64,000 bases of DNA from Meandrina meandrites (taxonomy: Eukaryota; Cnidaria; Anthozoa; Scleractinia; Meandrinidae). The stretch covers positions 8,324,001 to 8,388,000 of the forward strand of contig OY855914.1 of NCBI GenBank assembly GCA_963693305.1, written 5' to 3'. Below are positions 33,173 to 44,906 of this stretch, one piece after another (positions within the stretch are counted from its first letter, which is position 1; each line of letters opens with the position of its first letter). The position numbers and the translations under genes are program-made. The notes beneath the pieces were generated by a model. The model worked only from the letters and a program-made list of their open reading frames with translations, searched no databases and was not told the origin of the DNA.

Positions 33173-33631
33173 GATGGCTCGACCGTCCCGCGGACGCTTA
33201 CAGCGTCGCACAACTCCCTTCGAAAAACCACCCAAGGGAACAAGTGGAAAAAGGCAGAGATAACAGGGAGAAAACAAAAGGGAACCCAACCCTCCGTTGA
33301 CCCCAGGCTCCGAATCAGGTCCAGAATTGAGGCACAGAGAAGGCCCCCCTAAGGTCAACGAGGGCAGAGTGAGGACCCCCTCCCTAATTGGGGAGCTAGA
33401 ATATGTGAGAACAAGACCCAAGCAATCATAAAAACATGGCGTACAACAATCCATAAGACAACACAAACTGAGACAGCTGGTAATCAAAGGATCTTTATTA
33501 AAGAAATACTGAAGGCGCCTACAGACATAACTTAAGAACGCCGAACTACAAAAGCCAGTGAAAGGTGGAGAAAAACAACTCTCGAGGGCAAAAAACTTAA
33601 TACAGCAACGATTGCCTCCTCCAAAGCAAGG
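33173..33631 (-). other. PAT sequence between Ngaro insertion and gag 3' end
   Basis: This belongs to the PAT element (gag-pol interval). A 123-residue open frame on the minus strand (33487-33116) runs into the Ngaro repeat and has no domain signal, so it is not called. The Ngaro right boundary is at 33172/33173. Confidence 0.4.
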
Positions 33632-34175
33632 CTAATGTTTACCGCCTCTGAACCCCCCCCCCCCCCCCCCCCGGGGGACTACGATAAGGAAATTGAGACA
33701 GGCGTTGGTTGAATTACATTCACGTGCCATATGGCCGAAACAATTGCAATTAAAACAACGAACATTTCCGTAAGGCCTCGGGCGGGCGTAACGCAATCCG
33801 CGTGACGGAGCTGCCGCAGCCCTGGAAGACGATTTCAAAATTGAATTAGCCTCCTTCGCAATCCTTGCCCGAACTGGATCCTCCAAAAGGCCAACAAGGA
33901 GCCTTTGCAACGATTCGTTGTCCAGTAGATCTGCTCTCGCTCTGACTTCATCGAGGGCCGCCGCGTACAAGTCGGCTTTCTCGTGTGCTTCGTTCCTGGC
34001 GAGGCGCACCAAAGACTGCAAAAGCTCTATCGCCTCATATCGATCAAACATGTTCAACGGACGGTTTAAATGTCTACGGAGAGTAATCAAGGCGTTCTCC
34101 GTGCTTCGACGCGTTCCCTCGTCCTCCAAGGCCTTCAATTTCTTTTCAAGAACTTGAACACGATCAGGAGTGGCT
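33632..34175 (-). CDS. PAT Gag, main exon, with zinc knuckle
   Basis: The frame runs from an acceptor-like CTTTCTCAG at about 34176 to a stop at 33632. It encodes a helical region (LVRLARNEAHEKADLYAAAL), then an Arg/Ala-rich linker, and a CCHC knuckle (CFNCNCFGHMAREC). It ends in a Gly-rich stretch coded over a long C run at 33654-33671. An upstream proline-rich exon at 35378-35491 may belong to it, but the simple splice phases do not match. Confidence 0.7.
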
Positions 34176-34299
34176 GAGAAAGAAGAAAAAACATACGGGG
34201 ATAAAAAGTCAGATCCACCGTCTGGCTAACAAGAAAGGGGCAAAAACGCTATTAATCCTAAACGAAGTCTGAAAAAACTCCTTTGGCCTTTGCGACTCC

Positions 34300-34860
34300 C
34301 TGCAAAATTCTTATCCCTTTAAAATGGCCCTCATAATCTCCCCACCCCTAAACATTGCTCCATATATTTATTATTGCCTTTGCCACATCCTTACTTTCCT
34401 CAATTTCTCTTTTTCTCTTCTATCCTTCTCATCCATTGCATTTCATATGCTTTGCTTTCACATACGTTTTATCCTCCCTTCCTTTCCTCTTTCCATCTCC
34501 TCCTTTTTTTCCTTTTCTTTCTTCTGGCGCTATCTTAAAATTCACTTTTTCCTCTTTCTCCTTCTCCTCTTTCCTTTTCTCCTTTTCCCTCGTTCCTCTT
34601 TCTTTTTTTTTTTCTGGCGCTATCTCATAAATCACTTTCCTCTCCTACTCCTTCTCTTTCCTTTTCTGATTTCCTTCCTCCTCTTTCCTCCGTATTCTCT
34701 CTCTTTTTTTTTTTTTTTTTTCTGGCGCCACTTTTCCTCTTCTGTTCCTTTCATTTTCCTCTGTCTCTTTTTCTTTTTTCCTTTTCTTTCTTTTAATTTT
34801 TTGCGCCAACTCTTAATTCACTTCTCTCTTTGTCCTGACAAAAGCGCCACTAAACTAAGC
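34300..34860. repeat. Polypyrimidine tract with recurring CTGGCGC boxes
   Basis: The plus strand is nearly all C/T for over 500 bp (purine-rich for the minus-strand element). Near 34523, 34613, 34720, 34800 and 34843 it is interrupted by boxes such as TTTCTGGCGCTATCT or GCGCCA, giving irregular units near 80-110 bp. It lies inside the PAT element, upstream of its main gag exon, where an intron or 5' leader would be. Confidence 0.65.
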
Positions 34861-35377
34861 GCTTTCACCTCTAAAGCTCTTTCTTAAATATCACCGCACA
34901 AAACAAAAGGAGCTTACCGACAATGGAAACAATACAACCACGAAAAACATGTAAACGAAGAAACGCGGAGGCGGCAAACGTGCGAACAAAAGCAGGGAAA
35001 AGAAGCACATAAAAATATATAAAGAAAATATAACATACGCATAAAGAAAATGCAACAACGAACTAAAACCGAGCACTCCGAGCGCGGGAGAGCAAAAAAT
35101 TAAGCAGAGTAAACTGAAACACAACAACACGAAAAATGCGCAAAGACATAACAAGGCGGGCAAGAAAACAAAGACTAGCAGCGAAGCCCACGTGGGAAGG
35201 CGAACTATGAAGGTGCGAAGGAACGCGGCCTAGCAAACTGCTGAAAAACAAGCAACGAAACATGGAGAAACATAACTAATGCAAGCAAATACAAAACTAG
35301 GCGACCAAAAAGCCGAAACACGCCGGCAAAGAACGCGAAGAACACACGCAGAAACCACAAAAGACCAAAGCAATTAC

Positions 35378-35491
35378 CTCAACGTCTTCCACGGGTTCGG
35401 CTGGCTCGGCGGGCGGAACAACCACCTCAACTGCAACTGGGTCTTCTGGTGGAACAGGGCCAGGAGGTGGAGGCAAGACAGGCTCAGCCAT
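35378..35491 (-). CDS. Possible PAT gag first exon, proline-rich
   Basis: From an ATG at 35491 the minus strand encodes a short Pro/Glu/Val-rich peptide (MAEPVLPPPPGPVPPEDP and on) up to a good donor GTTGAG|GTAATT at 35378/35377. It lies just inside repeat A1, where the first exon of a PAT element would be. Its phase does not join directly to the acceptor at about 34176, so a frameshift, a different acceptor or a separate role remains possible. Confidence 0.35.
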
Positions 35492-35743
35492 TATCGAAAC
35501 TTGAGGGAAAACAGAAAGCTGACACACGAGAATGACAAAGGCTGGTGGCGGTGACAAAAGACTAAGCGCAAAGCGCCTTCCAAGGCAATCTCGTCAAACT
35601 GCGAGATCCCGCGCCGCACAGCCAGATTTTATGCCTGAATGGCCGCAAAGGATCATACTAGACGCCAACAAACCCGGATCCTCGGGATTAAAGGAATGAA
35701 GCGTGCTTACATGACACGCTAATTATATATGCAGTGAGAATAG

Positions 35744-35893
35744 GGTGTCTCATTTCCAAACGCGGCACTTTAATGAACCCTTGAATTCAGATCAGGAAGC
35801 GATCATTTCTGAGTTGCAAAGTCTAGAAAATGCGCCTGCTCAATCGAATTCTTTGAACGACCTGATAACTGAGCTCGAAATATACGCAGCGGC
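35744..35893 (+). pseudogene. LINE-A fragment between the PAT and PLE insertions
   Basis: An open piece encodes SHFQTRHFNEPLNSD and ITELEIYAAAKKLK, the spacer preceding the RT domain. It begins exactly where PAT repeat A1 ends; its first codon is completed by the last bases at 24440. It ends at the 14-bp PLE target TAAAAAACTTAAAA (35894-35907). Confidence 0.75.
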
Positions 35894-35907
35894 TAAAAAA
35901 CTTAAAA

Positions 35908-38860
35908 GAGTAAAAAGCGTTCTCTGGTTAAAAAGGTTTAAGAAAATATAAGCTTTCGGCTATTCTACTATAGCCTTTAACGAATATGAAGAATAGTAAG
36001 CGCGTGGTTGGAAATATATGCAGGGGAGGGTGTGAAAAGATTAAAAACTAAAAATACAATAGAAGTGTGAAAAGCTAAAAAATGGACTAACGAACAAGTA
36101 AAGATTACAATAAAATAGAATAACAAGTAAAAATTACAATAAAATGGAATATTGTCTTGGTAATGGTTTAGAATTGTTATCGGCGCCGACAGTTTTGGCA
36201 GTATGCCAAGATTCTAGAGTTCTTCGAACACGGTGATTGCCTTTGTCTATCACAGTAGCGCCCTCAAAGTCAATAGAATGATTGTTATGCCAAGCATGGT
36301 TGGCAATGTTCGAGCCTCTCGTATAGTTTTTAAGATTTCGCTGATGTTCCTTTCTTCGGGTTTTAAAACATCTGCCAGTTTCTCCTACATAAGACCAACT
36401 GCAGTCAGCGCACGGAATTTTGTAGACAACATTGCATTGGAGATCCAGGGGCTGCCTGAACTTAGGAGAAGGAAATTCTTGTTGCAAGGTTTTAGCTGGT
36501 TTACTTACAACACGAATGTCATTTTTGCGGAGTAATCTGGTAAGAGGTTCAGACAGTCCGCGGATGTAGGGAAGACATGCGAAACCCATGGATGTGTCTG
36601 ATGGATCGGCCCATTTGAAGAACATGGACACCAATTCTTCTGGTGGAGGAGTTGTTGGCGCTGACTTCTTTTTTAAAATGTTAGAAATAACTGTTGATGG
36701 ATAGCCATTGGCTGTCAATGCTTCCGTAACGTGACTAGTCTCGCGCGCTTTTCCTTCACAGGTGCTAGGTAGGTTGGCTGCGCGGAATAAGAGAGTCGAG
36801 GCCGCACTGACTTTATGTTTTGTTTCATGATGTGAGGAAAATCCAGATATCTATCTGTGTGTGTCGGCTTCCGGTAAACGTCGATGACAGCAACACCATT
36901 TTTCCTGGAAACCAGGGTGTCCAAGAAAGAGATTTGGCCATTGTTTTCTTCTTCGATAGTAAAAACGATTTTGGAATCAATAGAGTTTAAGGTGTCATGA
37001 AAGGAGGAGACAGCGTCTTTCTTAATGATGACGAAGCTGTCGTCAACATATCGTTTCCAAACCCTTGGTGCAACTGTAGAAGTATTGATGGCTAATTCTT
37101 CAACAACCTCCATGCAGAGATTAGCGACAATAGGGCTTACAGGGCTGCCCATAGCACAACCGTGAACCTGCTTATATACACAATTATTGTAAACAAAATA
37201 GTTATTGGAGAGGGTAAAGTCCAATAAAGAAATGATGTCGTCGGTAGTAAGGCTTGTTCTAGACGGTAAAGTACTATCATTGTTCAACTTGTTGCGAATG
37301 TAATCACACGCTTTATTGACCGGGATAGCTGTGAAAAGCGACACAACGTCAAATGACACCATAACTTCGTCCTCGGAAATTTCCATATTGGCTACTTCTT
37401 TGGCAAACTGTGAAGAGTTGAGAACTGAATAGCCATTGAGGTTCTGAATCGGCGATAGGATGTCAGAAAGAAACTTTGATGTGTTGTAAAGGGCAGACCC
37501 GATACTCGATACAATCGGTCGAAGCGGGAATCCTGGTTTATGGTGCTTAATGGAACCCCGGATGGCAGGCGGAGAACCGTCTGTAGAACGAAGTTTTTGA
37601 TAGACTGTTTCGTTTATCTTGTTTTGTCGTTTGAGAACGAGGAGTCTACTGTTCAGGTCCCTTTCAATTTTGGCGAATGGTGACTTGAGGACTGGTTGGT
37701 AAGTGTCTCGGTCGCTGAGTAGAGTTTCCATCTTGGAGTCATAATCAGTTCTGTCCATAACAACAAAACAGTTCCCTTTATCAGCTTTCGTAATAACACG
37801 TTCGTGGTCGTGTTTTAGGTTCTTTAGGGCTCTTAATTCAGCTTTGGTGGTGTTGCTGTTTGGTGGAAGTCGGGCTCTGTGGAGCAAGGAGGCGGTGGTG
37901 GTTCGTACGGCGTCCTTCGTGTCGTCAGGGAGGTGGACGATGGCGGCTTCAACTTCGGAAACGATGTCTTTAACTGGGATGGTTTGTGGGGTTGGAGCGA
38001 ATTTAGGGCCTTTCTCAAGAAGAGAACGTTCTGCTACGGTTAGGGGTTTTTGTGATAAATTAATCACCCAGTTTTTCTTGTCGATGGTATTCGGGCGATC
38101 ATTTTCAACTTCCATTCGTAGATTTGAAAGCTTGTTCTCGTGTCTCGCTTTAATGTTGTTACGAACAGATTGAGACCTCATTTTCAAGAATTGAAGCAAC
38201 GTAGATGAAGTATCTTCGGTGACGAAACTTGATAGCTGTTGTTTGGATTCATCAAGAGTTCCTTTCAGAGTTTGAATTCGATCGTGACAAATAGAGATTC
38301 TTGCTCTCATGCAGTGTTTGCTAGCCCGTTCCATAATGCGTTTGAAGACCGGGTGGTTGCCGGGAGGTTTAAACCTCAAGGATTTAGGAATCCAATGGTT
38401 CTCAATTGCCTTGTGCGTGAAATGTAGATGGCGGTGGTGAGCTACAAGTTTGTACGTCGTTTTCTCCATGGTTCGCGCTAGTTTGAGGGCTTCCAGCCCA
38501 GCCTCACGGCGGATACGATTAAAAATTGAACTGTAACCAGGGTGTGACATATTAAAAGAGTAAAAAGCGTTCTCTGGTTAAAAAGGTTTAAGAAAATATA
38601 AGCTTTCGGCTATTCTACTATAGCCTTTAACGAATATGAAGAATAGTAAGCGCGTGGTTGGAAATATATGCAGGGGAGGGTGTGAAAAGATTAAAAACTA
38701 AAATATATATGCATATATTTCCAACCACGCGCTTACTATTCTTCATATTCGTTAAAGGCTATAGTAGAATAGCCGAAAGCTTATATTTTCTTAAACCTTT
38801 TTAACCAGAGAACGCTTTTTACTCTTTTAATATGTCACACCCTGGTTACAGTTCAATTTT
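35908..38860 (-). mobile_element. Penelope-like element 2 with pLTRs and inverted 5' piece
   Basis: The insertion is flanked by a perfect 14-bp direct repeat TAAAAAACTTAAAA (35894-35907, 38861-38874). About 146 bp are directly repeated at its left end (35908-36053) and upstream of its ORF (38558-38703), a pseudo-LTR arrangement. In addition about 150 bp at 38709-38860 are an inverted copy of 38519-38674, including the first codons of the ORF, so the right end is a hairpin. Direct plus inverted partial copies are typical of PLE insertions. Confidence 0.85.
36134..38550 (-). pseudogene. PLE-2 reverse transcriptase and GIY-YIG, one frameshift
   Basis: From ATG at 38550 the minus strand encodes a helical N-terminal region, then the PLE RT: KADKGNCFVVMDRTDYD, GSIKHHKPGFPLRPIVSS, motif A in SFDVVSLFTAIP, motif B in HGCAMGSPVSPIVANL, and motif C in WKRYVDDSFVII, followed by SFLDTLVSRK. 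A one-base loss near 36835 shifts the frame; the GIY-YIG domain follows in the other frame (NVVYKIPCADCSWSYVGETGR, then RRKEHQRN), ending at 36134. The sequence is clearly different from the PLE at 18.7 kb (YVDD versus YIDD, different knuckles), so these are two PLE families. Confidence 0.9.
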
Positions 38861-39549
38861 TAAAAAACTTAAAACTAAAAAAACTCCGTTTTCAGACAAA
38901 ATCAGAAACGAAATGATCAAATCCAGCCTGTTTATTTGAAATTATTTAATACGGTTCTAAGATCGGGCCGTGACTATGCCTCAAACATGGTGTACAGTGG
39001 TCTTATCACACCAATTTTTAAAAATGGGACTAAAAGTGATCCCTCAAACTACCGTGGCGTGGAATCTGTGTTTCCAGCTGTCTTGGAAAATTATCTTGCT
39101 CAATTCTCAACCAAAGATTTCTTTAACACGTCCAGTTACTTGAGATACTTCATAAATCTCAAATAGGGTTTTTAGCAAATAATCCAACAGCGGATCACGT
39201 TTTTACGCTACGGACATTAATAGATAAGTATGGCGATTGTCATCAAACGAAAGTATATATGCGTGTTTTGTCGACTTTAGAAAAGCATTTGATTCGGTAT
39301 GGCACGTTGGACTTCTATACAAGCTGATACAAATTTATGTCCGAGGAAATTTCTATAATTTAATAAAAAGTTTTACTCGAACTCTACCTGCTCTATAAGA
39401 ATTGGCAATAACAAAACGCGCCCTTTTCGGTATGCGAGAGGTGTACGCCAAGGGTGTATTTTAAGTCCTTTGCTCTTTAACCTATACGTTAACGATTTAG
39501 CTTTTTCTTTGGCACCAAACTCTACTCTCTTTTTTATGCCGACGACTTA
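38861..39549 (+). pseudogene. LINE-A fragment with RT core
   Basis: This resumes at the second target copy and reads KTKKTPFSDKIRNEM, SGLITPIFKNGTKSDPSNYRG, ADHVFTLRTLIDKY, VDFRKAFDSVWH and GVRQGCILSPLLFNLYVNDL in changing frames, ending with YADD at about 39536-39547. Several frameshifts are present. The MITE begins right after the YADD codons. Confidence 0.85.
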
Positions 39550-39740
39550 CGGCGCGTTCGTTTGGGAATATTCTGGAATAAGAAGATATTCTGGAATATA
39601 TTCCAGCTATTCTGCTCCTGGGAGCAGAATAGCCGGAATGGAAATCCAAGTATTCCGGAATAGGAAGAGCAGCCAAATGAACGCTAACTTGCATTATTCC
39701 AATTATTCTTATTCCGGATTGATCCCGAACGAACGCGCCC
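39550..39740. mobile_element. 191-bp MITE, Harbinger-like, copy 2
   Basis: It matches the element at 12116-12307 in reverse orientation across its length, with the same near-palindromic centre. It is flanked by TTA at 39547-39549 and 39741-39743. It interrupts LINE-A just after the catalytic YADD codons. Confidence 0.85.
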
Positions 39741-40392
39741 TTAATTATTTTATCACGATCAAAACTAGGATTGCAAAATTGTCTTAACAAGTTATCTTCA
39801 CATTGCAACTCCTGGATGCTAAACATAAACCCTAAGAAAACCAAAATAATGATTTTCCAACGACGTACAAAACGATATGATCATGCTTTTTACGTAGGCA
39901 GTGAAAAAATAGACATTATTCAAGACTATACCTATTTAGGGACTCGCATCTCATCTTCAGGAAATTTTACACTCTCACTTGAACACCTACGACAAAAAAC
40001 TCTTCATGCTTTGTTTAGCCTGCGACGGCATACGGACTTCAATAAACTGAAACCTTCAATAGCATGTAAAATTTTCGATTCAAAGATCTTACCAATCTTA
40101 ACCTACGACAGTGAAGTCCGGGGTGCCTTTGTAAAATCAGACTTTAAGTCGTGGGACTTTTCCCCAATTGAGAGAACTCACTTACAGTTTTGTAAACGAT
40201 ACTTAGAGGTACACAACAAGGCATCCAATATTGCATACAGAGCGGAACTTGGTAAATTCCCACTGATCATTGATATAAATAAGAAGATACTAAGTTATCT
40301 AAATTACCTACACCAAAAAGGATGAAAACTCTATAGTCAGACAAGCCTGAGATATATCGATAGATCTTTCTGATAACGGGAAAAATAGTTTT
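39741..40392 (+). pseudogene. LINE-A fragment, RT C-terminal part
   Basis: It encodes CLNKLSSHCNSWMLNINPKK, TKIMIFQRRTK, DYTYLGTRISSSGNF and following helical segments, typical of the region after YADD in CR1-like LINEs, with the frame open from 39771 to 40325. It ends in a T run where the opposite-strand LINE is inserted. Confidence 0.8.
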
Positions 40393-42414
40393 TTTTTTCT
40401 TTTTAATTTACGGGACAAATTACATACAGTGCTTACAGTAGAATTACTTACATCGCAGTACATTAAGTTACAATGGGATTAAATTAAAACAAGAAGCCTA
40501 ATTTTAATAATACACGTTACTAGCAATATTGTTAAATTAAAATTTACGGTACAATTACATACAGTGCTTACAGTAGAATTACTTACATCACAGTACATTA
40601 AGTTACAATGCAATTAAATTAAAAAGGAAGCCTAATATTAATAATACACGTTACTAGCAATATTACAATAACAGGTGTCATTTTTTTTATTTACATTGAC
40701 ATTGCAATACGCAGTGGACAGTTCAATATTTACGTCAACAAGAAACACGAACACACACACTAAATCAAAGCTGCCCACGTTTCTTTAAATTGTTTTATCT
40801 GGTTGTTTTTCACTGCTAAAGTGCGAAGAATGACGAGTTCGTCCTTTAGGCGCGAAAGAAAGCCCTCAAAGTCCAAGATGCCAACGCTTGCATTTATAGA
40901 GAAAATATGGTACTTAGCAATTATTATACAGTAGTTGAGGGCAGTCCAGTAGTTTGAGTCGCGATCCTGATGCCAGCCGTATAGAATTACCCTTTTTGAC
41001 AGAATAATGTGTTGGCGAAAAGTAATCTGCCACCAATTTGTAAAATGGGTCCAGAAATCCGAGGACTGACAGCATGTTAAAAACATGTGGGTCAATGACT
41101 GGCTTTCAAGATTGCAAAGGGGACATTCGTCATTGCTTGCCAGACCGGCGCGGAACAAGCTGTACTGCGTAGGTAAGATACCGTGGATAATTTTGAGTTG
41201 AAACATTGTAAGTTTTGCCTCTTTCATGATACGAAATGGGAGCGTGTAAACAAGCTGAATGTTTTCTTTAGTAAAGCCGTGATTTAGAATTTTCGGTTCA
41301 GCTGTTGGCGCAGAGTATCTTTTATCCAATAACTTTGAATATGCTAACTTTGTGGAAAAACGTTTTAGAGGTATTGCAGATGCAGATTTCAAACTGTCGT
41401 GGGTTGTGTTGTGAAGGGCTATCTTCCATTCATTTGGTATAGAATTTAAGAGGCCGCAATACACGGTGAATGGAAATTCTATTCGGTATTTTTCTTTTAA
41501 TCCCGCTAGAGATAGAAAATTAAGATCTGTATTAAGCAGGTTCTTAATATAGATGATGCCTTTTTTGAACCAGTCGCTTATAAAGATTGGCTTACCATCC
41601 AGACAAATGCTTCGATTGTTCCAGATTATTCGATTTCTTAATTATGGGTTTCTCTTCATTGTCGATTAGAATTTTTTTTTAAAAACTCTTGCCAGTAACC
41701 TAGAATTGTACGGTAAAATTCTGGGAGTTGATCTAGGTTGAGTAACTTTAAATCGTAATCGCATTTAATAAGAAAATCAAGACCGCCGAGTTGAATGGCC
41801 GCGTGATTTGGAATGGCTTTCCACGCGGCATCACTAGCGTTTAATCCAAACTATTTTAAGAGAACGTTCCATGATTTAAAGTCAATCATTTTTAAACCAC
41901 CATGTTTTATTTCTGCGATAATACGGTAGTCTTTTTCTTGAAATGAAATTGAAAATTATTTTATTAATGCGGTCTATAAGAGGCTTCGAGATTGTCAAAA
42001 GGGAGGTGCTATAAATTAGTTTGGCTAAACCCAATGCTTTAACGATGTTTATCTTGCCAAGTAAGGTGAGCTTTCTTCTTTTCCAACTATGTAACGTTTG
42101 TTCTAAAGTGCGAATTTTCTCTTCGAAATTAAGCTTATTTGTAAGCAGGGGGTCATATGAAAAATGTACGCCGAGGGCGTGAACAGAGTCTTGCGGCCAT
42201 TTGAAACCAAAAGGCTTATCGTTGCGATTTCTCCAAGAACCTAGCCACATTGGTTCAGTTTTCTGTTTATTGATTTCTAGGCCACTAACTTCCTTGAAGT
42301 CTTCTAAGAGCTTTACTAAATGGTGGACAGACTCGAGATCGCGTACCAAAACCGTAGTGTCATTTGCGTACTGTGTACTTTTTATTTCACTTTTTAGTTT
42401 TATTTTTTTTTTTT
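40393..42414 (-). mobile_element. 5'-truncated L1/Tx1-type LINE
   Basis: Read on the minus strand from about 42414, the sequence starts in the RT: a YAND (consensus YADD) followed by VLVRDLESVHHLVKLLEDF, SGLEINKQKTEPMWLGSW, then the thumb-like LTLLGKINIVKALGLAKLIY. After frameshifts near 41880 the C-terminal domain follows at 41464-40760, with CPLCNLESQSLTHMFLTC and ILYGWHQDRD. It ends with a poly-A tail (T run at 40393-40403). The first catalytic Asp reads Asn. An internal duplication of about 140 bp lies in the 3'UTR (GTACAATTACATACAGTGCT-like words near 40413 and 40549). Truncation at the RT and poly-A tail fit target-primed insertion into LINE-A. Confidence 0.8.
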
Positions 42415-42857
42415 ACTCTAGGGTAATGAAAATAAAAGAATACCATAATTTTTATAATTTTAACTATACTTCATTAAATGATTGTAAAATTAAACAATAT
42501 ATTAATGTCATGAAGTAGAAGTATATTTCACATTGGAACCAAACCCTACAAAACTCGCAAAAACTTAGTTTTTATAACACTATTAAAAATAATTCTAGCC
42601 CTTTTACCAACTTAGTTTTAACAAGAAGAAACCCTCTAAGGAAAACATTATTAAAACTGAGAATAAGCTGTCACAAACTTAGGATCGAAACAGGTAGATA
42701 CGACAATATACCTCGGAATGAAAGACTATGCCACTCCTGCAATTGCAACAACATTGAAGATGAAACCCACTTTTTGTTAGATTGCTCAGCTTATTCTCAG
42801 GTACGAGACATGTTCTTCTCTAAAATAGAATCTAAACTTCCATTACTACGACTACTA
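42415..42857 (+). pseudogene. LINE-A fragment, C-terminal knuckle region
   Basis: It resumes with VMKIKEYHNFYNFNYTSLND, and then TRRNPLRKTLLKLRISCHKL, RLCHSCNCNNIEDETHFLLDC. The CxxC...H...C arrangement is the knuckle-like tail seen in many LINE proteins. It stops at the TA (42856-42857) where the next element is inserted. Confidence 0.8.
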
Positions 42858-44906
42858 CCTTATTATAGGAAATTAACGCTCGTGTTAATTAAGGTATTGG
42901 AAATTAACGCGACTTAAATTAACGCGAAATGAAGGAACAATTACTTTCCAATGAAGGAAATTAACGCGAAAGAAGTGCTAAAATTTCAAAATGAAGGAAA
43001 TTAATGCGACCACACAAAGAAACGGAACTTGTAGAGACAACAGGGGAACAAATTTATTGTAACACATTTTCAACAAGCTAACAAAATCCAAAATCCAAAC
43101 GAATCTCGCTACTTCGAGCGTTCTTTTCAGCGCCAACGATACCGGTGGATCTCCACCCTGATAAAACAATGCTAAAAAAATCCAAATTAACGCTCCACTT
43201 AAGGTGGCCCGCGGCTATTTTTTGGGAACGGAGGTGCTCTTTTGTAAATCGAGTTTTCGGCATTTAAACCTCAACCGATTTTTCTGATTTTTGGTAGTCG
43301 AAATAACAAATGTTCAAATTTTATAAAGCTTTAAATTATAGGGCAAACACGGCAAACGATCACGAGATATTAGCGCTTTTGAAAATATATATTTATCAAA
43401 AAAACGCGAATATTTTCCAAACGCGACGATAGATTTTTTTCTTATTAATGTCAACTAGTTCAAATTATCCAAGTTTTAATGTGAGCAAGTTTCAACAAAA
43501 TCGGCTGGGTAGAAATTGCTGCACAGTTGACTGTTGAATTTTTGCTTCAAAATATTATGCTTGTGTATAATTGGGAGCTGTTACAACAAAGTTTAAGTAA
43601 TGCTCAGATCCAATGGATTGTTTGAAAGCTTAATACCAACTAAAACGTTGCTGAAAAGTATGGAAAGATCGGAAACTCCTAGAAAAAGTTGTAAACGAAT
43701 GAAGAGGAAGAGGTTTACGGTGCGTAAATTGTGAATTTTAAAATATTCATTTTTTTCGAATTAAAAAAAATCTACCGATTTTTTTTCTTTTATTTTTAAG
43801 TATGAGAAAATACAGCATGTATGCAAACGGCTTTATCTAGTTTCGTGTGTCTAATCTCGATGAAACGCGTCGAATTTTGCTCGCCAAGATGGCTAGTTCG
43901 CGTCTTCCATTTTGAAGCGCTTTGGAAACCCTCGCGTAATAGTAAATTATTCAAACTTGCGGCATTCTCAAGATTATTTAGCACGTGGAATTGAACATAC
44001 CACGCCACATGCCCCATTCATTGCTAAATAAAATGCATGAATACAAAGCTCAGCCGCAATTTTATCCGTGGCATGTTTATTTCCAGGTGCTAAATAATCT
44101 TGAGAATGCGGCAAGTTTGAATAATTTACTGTAACAAGAGCATTTTCAAAGCGCTCCAAAATGGAAGACGGGAAGTAGCTATCTTGGCGAACCACATTCG
44201 ACGAGTTTCATCGAGACTAGACAGACGGAACTAGATAAAGTCGTTTGCACATATGCTGTATTTTCTCATACTTGAAAATAAAAGAAAAAAAATCGGTAGA
44301 TTTTTTTTAATTCTAAAAAAAATGGATATTTTTAAATTCACAATTTACGCACCGTAAATTTTTGTAACAATTGTTGTAAAATGTTGTAACAGCTCCCAAT
44401 TAAACACAAGAATAATATTTTAAAGCAGAAATTCAACAGTCAACTGTGCAGCAATTTCCACCCAGCCGATTTCGTTGAAACTTGCTCACATTAAAACTTG
44501 GATAATTTGAACTAGTTGACATTAATTAGAAAAAAATCTATCGTCGCGTTTAGAAAATATTCGCGTTTTTTTCATAAATTGATTTTTTTAAAAACGCTAA
44601 TACCTCTGTTCGTTTATTTTGTTCTCCCTAAAGTTCAAAGCTTTATAAAATTTGAACATTTGTTATTTCGATTGCCAAAAATCAGAGAAATCGGTTAGCG
44701 TTTACATGCCGAAAACCCGATTTAGAAAAGAGCACCTCCGTTCCCAGAAATAGCCGCGGGCCACCTTAATTAATGGCGCGGAAATTAACGCGCCACTAAA
44801 TTAAGGGCGCGGAAATTAGCGCTCACAAAAATTAACGCGACTTAAATTAACGCGAATTTTCCAAATTCGTGTTAATTTCATGAAGCGTTAATTTCCTGTA
44901 ATAAGG
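42858..44906. mobile_element. 2-kb TA-flanked TIR element
   Basis: The termini are CCTTATTATAGGAAATTAACGC and its near complement, flanked by TA at 42856-42857 and 44907-44908; removing the element and one TA restores the LINE-A frame. The arms are rich in AAATTAACGCG words. No transposase ORF remains. The TA duplication fits a Tc1/mariner-like non-autonomous element. It contains the TTAA-flanked element at 43203-44765. Confidence 0.75.
43203..44765. mobile_element. TTAA-flanked 1.6-kb near-palindromic element
   Basis: The termini GGTGGCCCGCGGCTATTT and complement are flanked by TTAA (43199-43202, 44766-44769). The arms match as inverted repeats over most of 700-780 bp each, meeting around a spacer near 43995-44075, so the whole element could fold into one long hairpin. 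TTAA duplication is typical of piggyBac or Kolobok elements. No transposase remains. Confidence 0.75.

Larger units (their letters stand above)
24441..35743 (-). mobile_element. PAT/DIRS-type tyrosine-recombinase retroelement
   Basis: A YR retroelement read on the minus strand with split direct repeats in the order A1 (35743-about 35568), ORFs, B1 (25466-25403), A2 (24749-about 24577), B2 (24505-24441). A copies differ at a few bases; B copies share over 60 bp. The LINE-A empty site is restored without any target duplication, as expected for tyrosine-recombinase integration. Coding content: gag with zinc knuckle, RT, RNase H plus the conserved C-terminal region, the recombinase N-terminal domain (minus), and a recombinase C-terminal domain on the plus strand between B1 and A2. 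An Ngaro element is inserted at 28447-33172. Several frameshifts and one stop show it is inactive. Confidence 0.85.
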
